Positions 14,018 to 21,402 of a DNA stretch of 23,519 nucleotides are shown piece after piece. Made by a program: the position numbers and the translations under genes. The stretch's first letter is position 1. Each line of letters opens with the position of its first letter. Source of the DNA: JAAZPG01 sp012797375 (GTDB taxonomy: Bacteria > Acidobacteriota > Aminicenantia > Aminicenantales > UBA4085); NCBI GenBank assembly GCA_937868205.1, contig CALMMC010000127.1, positions 1-23,519 of the forward strand, written 5' to 3'. The notes below the pieces were generated by a model. The model was not told where the DNA came from, ran no database searches, and worked only from the letters and a program-made list of their open reading frames with translations.

Positions 14018-15309
14018 AACGCTTTAAAAACCTGCTGCAGAAGGAAGTCAAGGAGCTGGTGACCAAGCAGCTCGTCATCTCCCTGGCCTTCACCGTCCTC
14101 CTCTTCAACGCCATCGGGCAGATCAGCAAGAAGGAAGTCCAGAAGGCCGTCGGAATCCAGACGATCTCGGTCCTCGACCAGGACGGCTCGGAGGGTTCCC
14201 GGGCTCTGCTGAAAGGCCTGGAATCGGCCCGGTTCAAGATCGTCGACCAGACAGGCAAGGGCAAGGACGAAGCCCTGGCCTCGGCGAAGGCCGGCGAGTC
14301 GAAGCTGCTTCTGGTCGTCCCGGCCGGATTCGGCGATTCGCTGGCCGAGCTTAAGCCCAGCGAGATCGAGACCTATTCCTTCATGCGGAGCTTTTCCCTG
14401 ATCGGAGCCCGGGGCCAGGTCGTCGTCCAAAGCGTCATCTCGGCCTTGAACGAAACCCTCTCCAACAACTTCCTGGCCGCGAAGCTCCCTGGGGCCGACC
14501 CGGTCAGCCTCAAGCGCCCGATCAAGAGCCGGGACTTCGTCGTCGTCCGGGACCGGACGGCCGAGGGGTCGGCCGGCTTGATCGCCGGAATGCTTTCCCA
14601 GCAGTCGATGCTCATCCCCATCGTCCTGATGATGATCGTCATCTATTCGTCCCAGATGGTCATCTCGGCCGTGGCCATGGAGAAGCAGAACAAGACCCTG
14701 GAGACGCTCCTGACGGTGCCCATCAAACGGACCTCCATCATCACCGCCAAGATGTTCGCGGCCGGACTCGTCGGCCTGATCTCGGCGGGAGTCTACATGT
14801 TCGCCTTCAAGGGCTTCATCGGCGGGATGGGCGAGGAAGTCGCCGCGGCCGGGGCGCGGGCAAGCGGAACCGCCCTGATGCAGAAGCTCGGCCTGACGTT
14901 CGACACGACCGGCTATCTCATTCTCGGCCTCTCCCTCTTCCTGGCCATCCTGGTCGCCCTGGCCATGGCCATGATCCTGGGCGTCCTGGCCGAGGACTTC
15001 CGGAGCGCCCAGAACATGATCATGCCCCTGATGTTCATGGTCATGATCCCCTATTTCATCTCCCTGTTCGCCGACATCGACACGCTCTCGCTCCCGGTCA
15101 AGATCCTCGTCCTGGCCATTCCCTTCTCCCACCCGTTCCTCGTTTCGCAGAATATCTACCTCGGCCATTACGGGATGATCGCGGCCGGGCTGGGCTACAT
15201 GCTTCTCGTTTTCATCGTCCTGGTGATCTACGCCGCCCGGATCTTCTCGACCGACAAGATCCTGACGATGAAGTTGCGGTTCGGGAAAAAGAAGGCGCCG
15301 GCGGCCTGA
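14014..15309 (+). CDS. ABC-2 type permease, NatB-like
   Basis: A 431-residue membrane subunit for the ATPase upstream. One N-terminal helix (about 17-36) is followed by a large external domain (about 40-190), then several helices: IPIVLMMIVIYSSQMVISAV, GLVGLISAGVYMFAF, YLILGLSLFLAILVALAMAMILGVL, IMPLMFMVMIPYFISLFA and MLLVFIVLVIYAARIF. The cytoplasmic loop EKQNKTLETLLTVPIKRTSII is the characteristic NatB/ABC-2 segment. This layout fits sodium or drug exporters. The PspC-domain gene begins 71 bp downstream on the same strand. Confidence 0.92.
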   Translation: MKRFKNLLQKEVKELVTKQLVISLAFTVLLFNAIGQISKKEVQKAVGIQTISVLDQDGSEGSRALLKGLESARFKIVDQTGKGKDEALASAKAGESKLLLVVPAGFGDSLAELKPSEIETYSFMRSFSLIGARGQVVVQSVISALNETLSNNFLAAKLPGADPVSLKRPIKSRDFVVVRDRTAEGSAGLIAGMLSQQSMLIPIVLMMIVIYSSQMVISAVAMEKQNKTLETLLTVPIKRTSIITAKMFAAGLVGLISAGVYMFAFKGFIGGMGEEVAAAGARASGTALMQKLGLTFDTTGYLILGLSLFLAILVALAMAMILGVLAEDFRSAQNMIMPLMFMVMIPYFISLFADIDTLSLPVKILVLAIPFSHPFLVSQNIYLGHYGMIAAGLGYMLLVFIVLVIYAARIFSTDKILTMKLRFGKKKAPAA

Positions 15310-15380
15310 GGGAGGCGCGGACGCTTGGCCGGCGGACGGTCTCTCCGGGCGAGGGTTCTTGATCACGGAGGAGTCGAAAA

Positions 15381-15584
15381 ATGAACGAATCCAGAAAAGT
15401 CTTGCGCCGGTCGACGACCAACCGGATGATCGGGGGAGTGATCGGAGGATTGGCCGATTACTTCGGCCTCGATGTCTCGCTCCTCCGCGTCGTCTACGTC
15501 GTCGGTTCGATCCTCAGCGCCGCGTTCCCCGGCCTTCTCGTTTACGTGATCATGTGGGTGGTGATTCCCAAAGAGGAGCGCTGA
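15381..15584 (+). CDS. PspC-domain small membrane protein
   Basis: A 67-residue protein that is essentially one PspC domain: KVLRRSTTNRMIGGVIGGLADYFGLDVSLLR followed by a hydrophobic hairpin ending VYVIMWVVIPKEE. PspC proteins sit in the inner membrane and respond to envelope stress, often by binding PspA or a sensor kinase. No pspA or pspB is nearby. GGAGGAG stands about 8 nt before the ATG. It may be co-transcribed with the NatAB-like exporter. Its stop faces that of the second fucosidase with 37 bp between them. Confidence 0.92.
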   Translation: MNESRKVLRRSTTNRMIGGVIGGLADYFGLDVSLLRVVYVVGSILSAAFPGLLVYVIMWVVIPKEER

Positions 15585-15621
15585 GAGCCCGTCCCCGTCG
15601 AGCGGGCGATCGGGGAAATCC

Positions 15622-17685
15622 TCAGAAGCGGGCTTCCCTCCGGAATAGCATCCGGTCCGGGATCAGCTGCTTCGGTCCGGACGGGGCCTTCCAAAACACC
15701 TTGAGCTCCTCTCCCCCCGTCCGGTTGAAATACCGGATGGTGATCCGATGGAATCCGGCTTTCAAGGCGATAGCCCCGCCGCGCTCGGCCGAAGGGTGGA
15801 CGCCGTCGTTGTCGACAACGAGGGTTTCGCCGATCCAGAGCCGGCTGCCGTCGTCGGATTCCAAGGCAAAAGCGTAAAGCCCGTCCTCCGGAGCCCGGAT
15901 CAATCCCTTGAACTCGAATCCGTAGTTTTCGTGCCGCCGTTTTTGGGAGAGGTCGATGTGGAGAGCCTCCCCGCGGCGGATCGGATTCATCCCCGCGAAT
16001 TGAGGAAGGGCCGTCCACTCGCCCTCGTAATAAGCGAAGCTCAAGCCCTGCTTGAGGCCGCCGCCCGGGTCGTCGGGCGGGCGGAGGGCGGTCTTCGTGA
16101 ACGTTTCTTGAGCCGTCCCGGTGACCGGAACGCCCTTGATGAAGCCGCGGGCCGAGACGACCGTTGTCTCGGTCAAGCGCACGGGGCCGGCCGCCAACGG
16201 GGACTCGAGGGTCGGTTCCGACCCGTCGAGCGTGTACCTGATCCCGGTGAAGGCCGGATCGCCCGTGATGGTCACCTCGAGGACGTCGAGAAAAGACTTG
16301 GCGGCCGCCGTGATCCGGGGCGGGGCGTAGGATTTGGTCTCCGCCCCGGTGACGAGAACGATAACCGTGTCATCGGCGTCCGGAGCCTGGGCCGGGACGC
16401 GGATCCGCGGCCCGAATTCCCGGAACTCGACCGGCAGGGGCTTGGCCGGGGCGGAAAGGACATACGCCGTCCGGAGTTCCTCGGCGATCGGAGGAAGATT
16501 GAGCCAGCCGTTCTCCGGCCAATCGAAAACATGGAGAAAGATCAGGGTGTTTTCCCCATCCTTCTTCTGGGTCGACCGGCCCCAGCGCAGGTCGCTGAAC
16601 GGGCCGGCCGTGGTCCCGTAGAGGGACTCGCCGTTGACCCTCATCCAGCGGCCGATGGCCGCCAGGCGCTCCATGCTCGGGCCGGGAAACACTCCCTCGG
16701 CGGTCGGGCCGACATTCAAGAGGAGATTGCCGCCCTTGGAGACGACGTCGACCAGCGTCCGGATCAAGGTCCGGACCGATTTCCAGTTCTGATCGGCCCG
16801 GTTGTACCCCCAGTTGTCGTTCATGGTCAGGCAGGTCTCCCAATCGACGCCGGGGAGCCCCCGGCCGGGAACCTGCTGCTCCGGAGTGGAAAAATCACCC
16901 GGGGCGTCCCGGGCCGCCGAGAACCCCTCCATCCCGGAACGGTCCGACCCGACCCGGTTGTTGACGATGATCGACGGCTGAAGCGACCGGACGTACCGGT
17001 AGAGATCCCGCCCGCGGTCGATGTTCCACGTGTTCTCCCATTCGCCGTCGAACCACAAGACGCCGATGTCCCCGTACTGGGTCAACAGCTCCCGGAGCTG
17101 GGCCTTCATGTAGGCGACGTATCGCTCAAAGTCGCCCCCCGGGACCGGCCGGATTCTTTCCTCCCACGGCCGCCGGGGCAGGTAATCCGGGTGATGCCAG
17201 TCCATGATCGAATAATAAAAGCAGAGCTTCAGCCCCTGGCTCCGGCAGGCCGAGGCCAGCTCCCGGAGGACGTCCCGGCCGAACGGCGTGGCCAAGATGT
17301 CGAAATCGGTCTGTTTCGAATCGAAGAGGGCGAATCCGTCATGATGTTTCGAGGTGATGACGATATATTTCATCCCCGCGTCCTTGGCCGCCCGGACCCA
17401 GGCCTCGGCGTCGAATTCCCTCGGATTGAACCGGCCGACGAACTGATCATAGACCTGAAGGGGAATCCGGGCGGTATCGCGGATCCACTCGCCATAATCC
17501 GTTTTGCCCCGCCACTCCCCGGCCGGCACGGCGTAAAGCCCCCAATGAATGAAAAGGCCGAACCGGGCCTCCCGCCACCATTGCATCCGGCCGTCGCGGT
17601 CGGCCTGCCCTTCCGCCGCGACCGCTCCCGCCGATAAAAAGACCATCGCCGCAATGAGAAACGCCGCCGCCGTTCGCTTGTTCAT
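15622..17685 (-). CDS. Secreted GH29 alpha-L-fucosidase with chitobiase-like and PA14 C-terminal domains
   Basis: A 687-residue exported fucosidase. ATG 17685 is chosen because AGGAGG lies just upstream and a clear signal peptide follows (AAAFLIAAMVFLSAGAVA, cleavage near 24). An in-frame start 105 bp further upstream would bury the signal. The GH29 domain spans about 33-370: MQWWREARFGLFIHWGLY, TSKHHDGFALFDS (His114-His115-Asp116) and GVLWFDGEWEN with nucleophile Asp213. A beta-sandwich (about 375-450), a chitobiase/hexosaminidase C-terminal-like module (about 465-530, YTLDGSEPT) and a PA14 domain (about 545-680, YAFALESDDGSRLWIG) follow. PA14 usually binds carbohydrate. Its architecture differs from the other fucosidase, suggesting different substrates. 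It lies downstream of padR but has its own promoter. Confidence 0.93.
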   Translation of the reverse strand: MNKRTAAAFLIAAMVFLSAGAVAAEGQADRDGRMQWWREARFGLFIHWGLYAVPAGEWRGKTDYGEWIRDTARIPLQVYDQFVGRFNPREFDAEAWVRAAKDAGMKYIVITSKHHDGFALFDSKQTDFDILATPFGRDVLRELASACRSQGLKLCFYYSIMDWHHPDYLPRRPWEERIRPVPGGDFERYVAYMKAQLRELLTQYGDIGVLWFDGEWENTWNIDRGRDLYRYVRSLQPSIIVNNRVGSDRSGMEGFSAARDAPGDFSTPEQQVPGRGLPGVDWETCLTMNDNWGYNRADQNWKSVRTLIRTLVDVVSKGGNLLLNVGPTAEGVFPGPSMERLAAIGRWMRVNGESLYGTTAGPFSDLRWGRSTQKKDGENTLIFLHVFDWPENGWLNLPPIAEELRTAYVLSAPAKPLPVEFREFGPRIRVPAQAPDADDTVIVLVTGAETKSYAPPRITAAAKSFLDVLEVTITGDPAFTGIRYTLDGSEPTLESPLAAGPVRLTETTVVSARGFIKGVPVTGTAQETFTKTALRPPDDPGGGLKQGLSFAYYEGEWTALPQFAGMNPIRRGEALHIDLSQKRRHENYGFEFKGLIRAPEDGLYAFALESDDGSRLWIGETLVVDNDGVHPSAERGGAIALKAGFHRITIRYFNRTGGEELKVFWKAPSGPKQLIPDRMLFRREARF

Positions 17686-17739
17686 CTCTTCCTCCTGCCT
17701 TTCATTTCCAGCGGATGCCTCGCGCCGAAGGAGGCAAAC

Positions 17740-17769
17740 AGCATAGCCTCCCCCCGGAACGGATGTCAA
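17740..17769 (-). promoter_or_regulatory. Promoter for the PA14 fucosidase
   Basis: On the minus strand a perfect TTGACA (17769-17764) and TATGCT (17745-17740, 4 of 6) are 18 nt apart. A second perfect TTGACA occurs 21 bp further upstream (17790-17785), and a CCGCC-GGGG-type inverted repeat lies between the two. Confidence 0.5.
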
Positions 17770-17862
17770 ACCGCCCCGGCGGTCTGTCAAGGCGGTCCCG
17801 GAGCGTCCCGCTCAAGAGAGGAGTCACGACGGAGGACCAAGCCCGACGCGCCCGCCGGCGGA

Positions 17863-18369
17863 TCAGGACTTGAATATCTTCTCGATCTCCTTGACCGCCT
17901 CGGCCAGGGCTTGCTTGACCTGGGGCATCTTCTCGACGCCGGCTTGCCGGGCTTTCTGGCCGATCGTTTTGCCGAGATCGCCGAGCGTCCGCATGACATC
18001 CCGCATTTCATCCCGAAACTCCGCCCCGTAGCATCCCCACCAGTTCTTCATCTGGGCCTTGATCTCGGACGTCTCCTTGGCTTTTTCGGCCAGGAAGGCG
18101 AGACCGGATTCCGTGATGGTGTAGATCTTTTTCCCGTCCAGGGGCTGGGACGTGACATGCCCCATCTCCTCCAGATACTGCAGAGTCGGGTATACGGCTC
18201 CCGGGCTGGGCGTATAGAAGCCGTTGAACTGGTTTTCAAGCTCGCGGATGATTTCGTATCCGTGGCGGGGTTTCTCCTTTAATAAATCGAGGATCAGGTA
18301 CTTGAAATCCCCCTTGTGAAAGATTCGCTCGCCCCGTCCCCAATTCCCGTAATGCGGCCGATGCTGCAT
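17863..18369 (-). CDS. PadR-family transcriptional regulator
   Basis: A 168-residue DNA-binding repressor of the PadR type. The winged helix spans about 22-95: FKYLILDLLKEKPRHGYEIIRELE, then FYTPSPGAVYPTLQYLEEMGHV and KKIYTITESG. A helical C-terminal half (100-168) for dimerisation ends in a Lys/Glu-rich helix. PadR proteins typically respond to phenolics, drugs or envelope stress and control adjacent membrane or efflux genes. ATG 18369 is preferred because a purine-rich GAGAAAGGGAA precedes it; an in-frame GTG at 18390 would add seven residues but has no ribosome-binding site. The targets are not obvious. Candidates are itself, the fucosidase downstream, or the divergent CBS gene. Confidence 0.9.
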   Translation of the reverse strand: MQHRPHYGNWGRGERIFHKGDFKYLILDLLKEKPRHGYEIIRELENQFNGFYTPSPGAVYPTLQYLEEMGHVTSQPLDGKKIYTITESGLAFLAEKAKETSEIKAQMKNWWGCYGAEFRDEMRDVMRTLGDLGKTIGQKARQAGVEKMPQVKQALAEAVKEIEKIFKS

Positions 18370-18406
18370 TTCCCTTTCTCTCTTCGACACATCAAGACGT
18401 TAACGC

Positions 18407-18446
18407 GATATATCTAGTAATTTAATTTGATTTCTTCATTTGTCAA
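18407..18446 (-). promoter_or_regulatory. padR promoter with palindromic operator candidate
   Basis: On the minus strand a perfect TTGACA (18446-18441) and TAAATT (18424-18419, 4 of 6) are 16 nt apart. The palindrome GATATATC (18414-18407) lies about at the transcription start, a good place for an autoregulatory operator. The region is strikingly AT-rich compared with its surroundings. Confidence 0.5.
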
Positions 18447-18484
18447 GTCGCCCGCCGGCCTGAACCGGGCCGGAAAATCGGCCC

Positions 18485-18511
18485 TTGAAATCGTCCGGAT
18501 TTCCCTATACA
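18485..18511 (+). promoter_or_regulatory. Candidate promoter for the CBS protein
   Basis: TTGAAA (18485-18490) and TATACA (18506-18511) are separated by only 15 nt. ACGGAGAG lies just before the ATG at 18543. Confidence 0.35.
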
Positions 18512-18542
18512 TTGAGATCAAACAGCCGTTACGGAGAGAATC

Positions 18543-18989
18543 ATGAAAAACGTCAAGGACATCCTCGCCGCCAAGGGTTCCAAAGTCTGGTCCATCTCGC
18601 CCCATGCCAAGGTGTTCGAGGCTTTGAAGCTCATGGCCGAGAAGCGGATCGGGGCCCTGATGGTCATGGACGACAAGGGCCGGATGGAAGGCATCATCAC
18701 CGAGCGGGATTACGCCCGGAAAATCATCCTGTTCGGGAAATCCTCCAAGGAGACTCTTGTTTCGGAAATCATGACCCCGGCCGGCAAGATGTTCCATGTC
18801 GGCCCGGACAACACCGTGGAAGAATGCATGGTTCTCATGACCGCCAAGCACGTCCGCCACCTGCCGGTCTGCGAAGGCGAGAAGTTCACCGGCCTGGTCT
18901 CGATCGGCGACGTCGTGAAGGCGATCATCTCGGAGAAAGACGCCCTGATCGAACAGCTCTCGAATTACATCAGCGGCAAATACATGTAA
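18543..18989 (+). CDS. Stand-alone two-CBS-domain protein
   Basis: A 148-residue protein made of a CBS pair (Bateman module) and nothing else. CBS1 is about 8-65 (VWSISPHAKVFEALKLMAEKRIGALMVMDDKGRMEGIITERDYAR). CBS2 is about 76-140 (FHVGPDNTVEECMVLMTAKHVRHLPVCEGEKFTGLVSIGDVVKAII). Such modules bind adenosyl nucleotides (AMP, ATP, SAM) and regulate partner proteins. The ITERDYAR and SIGDVVKAII ends are typical of nucleotide-binding CBS pairs. It is divergent from padR and 106 bp upstream of the symporter. In methanogens a CBS pair is fused to DUF39. This free copy is about 9 kb from the DUF39 gene, so any functional link is speculation. Confidence 0.93.
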   Translation: MKNVKDILAAKGSKVWSISPHAKVFEALKLMAEKRIGALMVMDDKGRMEGIITERDYARKIILFGKSSKETLVSEIMTPAGKMFHVGPDNTVEECMVLMTAKHVRHLPVCEGEKFTGLVSIGDVVKAIISEKDALIEQLSNYISGKYM

Positions 18990-19019
18990 GCCGGGCCGTG
19001 AGGCGGACGGCGGCGGGAC

Positions 19020-19046
19020 TTGAAAAACATCTCCATTCTGTAATAT
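19020..19046 (+). promoter_or_regulatory. Candidate promoter for the symporter
   Basis: TTGAAA (19020-19025) and TAATAT (19041-19046) are 15 nt apart, the same -35 and the same short spacing as the candidate before the CBS gene. GAAAGGAT lies upstream of the ATG at 19096. Confidence 0.35.
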
Positions 19047-19095
19047 TTTTGGCCGCGAACCTTCGCCGGAAACGTTACCGAAAGGATCGCCGGTC

Positions 19096-20550
19096 ATGAT
19101 CATCGTCTTTGTCCTTTACTTCGCCTTGACCTTGTGCCTCGGCCTCTGGGAGGCCCGGAAAACGAAATCCCAGTCCGACTTCGTCCTCGGCGGCAAGAAG
19201 CTGCCCGGCTGGATGCTGGCCCTCTCCGAGCGGGCCACGGGAGAGTCGGCCTGGCTGCTGCTCGGCTTGACGGGATTCATTTATGCCACCGGCCTGTCCG
19301 GCATCTGGACGGGCGTCGGCTGCCTGCTCGGCATCTCCACGGCCTGGATCGTCCTGGCCCGCAAATTCCGGGCCGAGGCCGAAGCTTACAAGGCCATGAC
19401 CATGCCCGAGTACTTCGCGGCCAAGTTCGCCTCAAAGGCCAACTTGATCCGGGTTCTGTCGACCGGCATCATCGTCTTCTTTTTCGTTTTCTACGTCGGG
19501 GCCCAGTTCGCCGGCGCGGGCAAGACGATCCAACAGACCTTCGGCTTCAGCCCGTTCTGGGGGATGATCATCTCGGCCGTCGTCATCCTGGGATACGCGA
19601 CGTTCGGGGGATTCGTCAGCGTCGTGGCCGTGGACACGTTCCAGTCCATCCTGATGCTGACCACCCTCGTCGTCACCCCCGTCATCCTCCTCGTCAAGAT
19701 CCTCGCCTCCCCCGTCTCCCCGGCTCAAGCCTTCGCCGCGGCCGGACCCGGATTCGGCTCGCTGACCGGGGGGCTGGCGGGATTCGCCGCCGGCCTGATG
19801 ATCTTCAACAACCTCGCCTGGTTTTTCGGGTACCTCGGCGGCCAGCCCCAGCTCAACGCCCGGTTCATGGGCATGAAGGACGAAAAAAACGTCCGCTTAG
19901 GCCGGAACATCGCCGTCCTCTGGACGATCATCGCCTACAGCGGCGTGGTCATCATCGGCCTCGGGGCCCATGTCCTCTTCGGCCCCAAGGCGGTGGCCGA
20001 TTCCGAGATGATTCTTCCCTTCATCCTGAACAACCTGTTCCCGGGCTGGCTGGCGGCCCTGCTCCTGGCCGGGGCGGTCGCGGCCATGATCTCCACGGCC
20101 GAGAGCATGCTTCTCGTGGCCGCCACGTCCATCAGCGAGGACGTCTATAAGGGCATCCTGAAAAAAGGCCGGGCCCGCGATCGCACCCTGCTCTTGATTT
20201 CACGCCTTTCGACCGTCGCCGTCGGCGTCTTGGGGCTGGTCCTGGCCTTGACGACGAAAGATCTCATTTATTCCATCGTCAGCTACGCCTGGGCGGGAAT
20301 CGGCTGCTCGTTCGCCCCGGCCGTGCTTCTGTCGTTCTACTGGGACCGCTTCAACGCGGCCGGCGTCGTGACCGCTCTCGCCTCGGGTCTCGTCTCCACC
20401 GTCGTTTGGATGCTGGCCGGGCTGGAGAAAACGGTCACCGCCCGGGCCTCGACGTTCATCATCGCCATGACCCTGGCCGTGCTGGTGACCCTGGTTTCGA
20501 AAAAAAAGGAACCCGAAACGGCGAAGGCCTCTCCCCTTACGTCCGGATAA
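19096..20550 (+). CDS. Sodium:solute symporter (SSS family, PutP-like)
   Basis: A 484-residue inner-membrane transporter that couples solute uptake to sodium. The N-terminus gives a first helix at once, then the diagnostic FVLGGKKLPGWMLALSERATGESAWLLLGLTGFIY, equivalent to the PutP helix 2 sodium/substrate region. Later marks are MTMPEYFAAKF, GYATFGGFVSVVAVDTFQSILM, GYLGGQPQLNARFMGMKDEKNVRLGR, LLLAGAVAAMISTAESMLLVAATSISEDVYKG and YAWAGIGCSFAPAVLLSFYW. Length and topology fit a proline/amino-acid-type SSS member, but the substrate is unproven. The last 14 bp overlap the convergent anti-sigma gene. Confidence 0.92.
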   Translation: MIIVFVLYFALTLCLGLWEARKTKSQSDFVLGGKKLPGWMLALSERATGESAWLLLGLTGFIYATGLSGIWTGVGCLLGISTAWIVLARKFRAEAEAYKAMTMPEYFAAKFASKANLIRVLSTGIIVFFFVFYVGAQFAGAGKTIQQTFGFSPFWGMIISAVVILGYATFGGFVSVVAVDTFQSILMLTTLVVTPVILLVKILASPVSPAQAFAAAGPGFGSLTGGLAGFAAGLMIFNNLAWFFGYLGGQPQLNARFMGMKDEKNVRLGRNIAVLWTIIAYSGVVIIGLGAHVLFGPKAVADSEMILPFILNNLFPGWLAALLLAGAVAAMISTAESMLLVAATSISEDVYKGILKKGRARDRTLLLISRLSTVAVGVLGLVLALTTKDLIYSIVSYAWAGIGCSFAPAVLLSFYWDRFNAAGVVTALASGLVSTVVWMLAGLEKTVTARASTFIIAMTLAVLVTLVSKKKEPETAKASPLTSG

Positions 20551-20971
20551 AATAAAGGGTCAGGATGTTCTCCTCCCCCTCGCGGCGATAAGCCGCCCGG
20601 TCGGCCGCTTCCCGGATGAAAAAGATGCCCAACCCGCCGATCTTGCGGTCGGCGAGGCCCGCTTCAAGATCCGGCTCGGCTTCGGCCAAGGGATCGAAGG
20701 CGGCCCCTCGGTCGCGGATCTCGATCCGGAGCGAACGATCCTCCCCTCCCGACAAGCCGGCCTCGACCTCTCCGTCCGCGCCGGCATAAGCGTGGAGGAT
20801 GACGTTCACCAGGGCTTCCTCGGAAGCCAGGCGGATCCGGCCGCGGGCCGATTCGTCGAATCCGAGCCGTTTGGCCCCGGCGTCGATGAATTCAAGAAGC
20901 TCATGAAGAAACTCCATGCGGGCGGGCCGCCGGAGGCGTTCCATGGCGGTCGGTTTCCGGGCCGCCCTCAC
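20537..20971 (-). CDS. Anti-sigma factor-type Ser/Thr kinase (HATPase, RsbW/SpoIIAB-like)
   Basis: A 144-residue GHKL-fold kinase. Family members bind a sigma factor and inactivate the partner STAS protein by phosphorylation. The N-box is EEALVNVILHAY (51-62, Asn56), the G1 box is IRDRGAAFDP (Asp87, Gly89), and the G2 box is GGLGIFFIREAAD (112 onward). It starts at GTG 20971, which overlaps the STAS stop codon as GTGA, so it is translated by coupling. A downstream ATG would also be possible. No sigma factor or PP2C phosphatase gene adjoins the pair, so the controlled regulator lies elsewhere. Confidence 0.88.
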   Translation of the reverse strand: MRAARKPTAMERLRRPARMEFLHELLEFIDAGAKRLGFDESARGRIRLASEEALVNVILHAYAGADGEVEAGLSGGEDRSLRIEIRDRGAAFDPLAEAEPDLEAGLADRKIGGLGIFFIREAADRAAYRREGEENILTLYFIRT

Positions 20972-21303
20972 CGGACGGCGTCAAGCGCCGCGGGCAGGGT
21001 CTCGAAGACCGGGATGATGGAGGAAAAGCCGGACACCTGGAAGACTTCCCTCACCCGGGGCTGAAGCCGGGACAAGCCGAGCTTCCCGTTCCGGGCCTTC
21101 ATCTTTTTCGCCGCCGAGAGGATGACCCTCAGGCCGGCGCTGCTGATGTATTCGAGACCGTTGAGATCCAGGACCAGGCGCGTTCCCGGCTCCTCGAACC
21201 ACGTTCCGAGCCGGCCCTCCAGCTCCGGCGAGGAAACGGCGTCCAGATGGCCGATGATCGAGAAAACGGCAACGTCGGATTCCGTGGTCATGACGATGTC
21301 CAT
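20968..21303 (-). CDS. STAS-domain anti-anti-sigma factor (SpoIIAA/RsbV-like)
   Basis: A 111-residue STAS protein. In partner-switching systems the unphosphorylated form captures the anti-sigma kinase and frees the sigma factor. It shows GHLDAVSSPELEGRL, then VLDLNGLEYISSAGLRVILSAAKKM, where Ser54 or Ser55 is the expected phosphorylation site, and FSSIIPVFETLPAALDAV at the end. AAAGGAG precedes the ATG at 21303. A GC hairpin (GGCTCC/GGAGCC, 21343-21359) and ATGATATCACA (21371-21381) lie in the 99-bp gap after the alpha-2-macroglobulin gene. The stop overlaps the anti-sigma start. Confidence 0.92.
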   Translation of the reverse strand: MDIVMTTESDVAVFSIIGHLDAVSSPELEGRLGTWFEEPGTRLVLDLNGLEYISSAGLRVILSAAKKMKARNGKLGLSRLQPRVREVFQVSGFSSIIPVFETLPAALDAVR

Positions 21304-21402
21304 CCAGTTTCTCCTTTGCCCTTTCAGGCGCGGAATCGCGGCGGCTCCCCGGAGGAGCCCGCGGCGCCCTATGATATCACATCACGAATCCCCGGCCGCA
21401 AG

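Noticed and set aside
15748..17637. A 629-residue plus-strand frame
   Set aside because: Antisense to the PA14 fucosidase, whose motifs, signal peptide and ribosome-binding site are clear.
17686..17790. An earlier start for the PA14 fucosidase
   Set aside because: The extension runs through the promoter and the ribosome-binding site and would bury the signal peptide.
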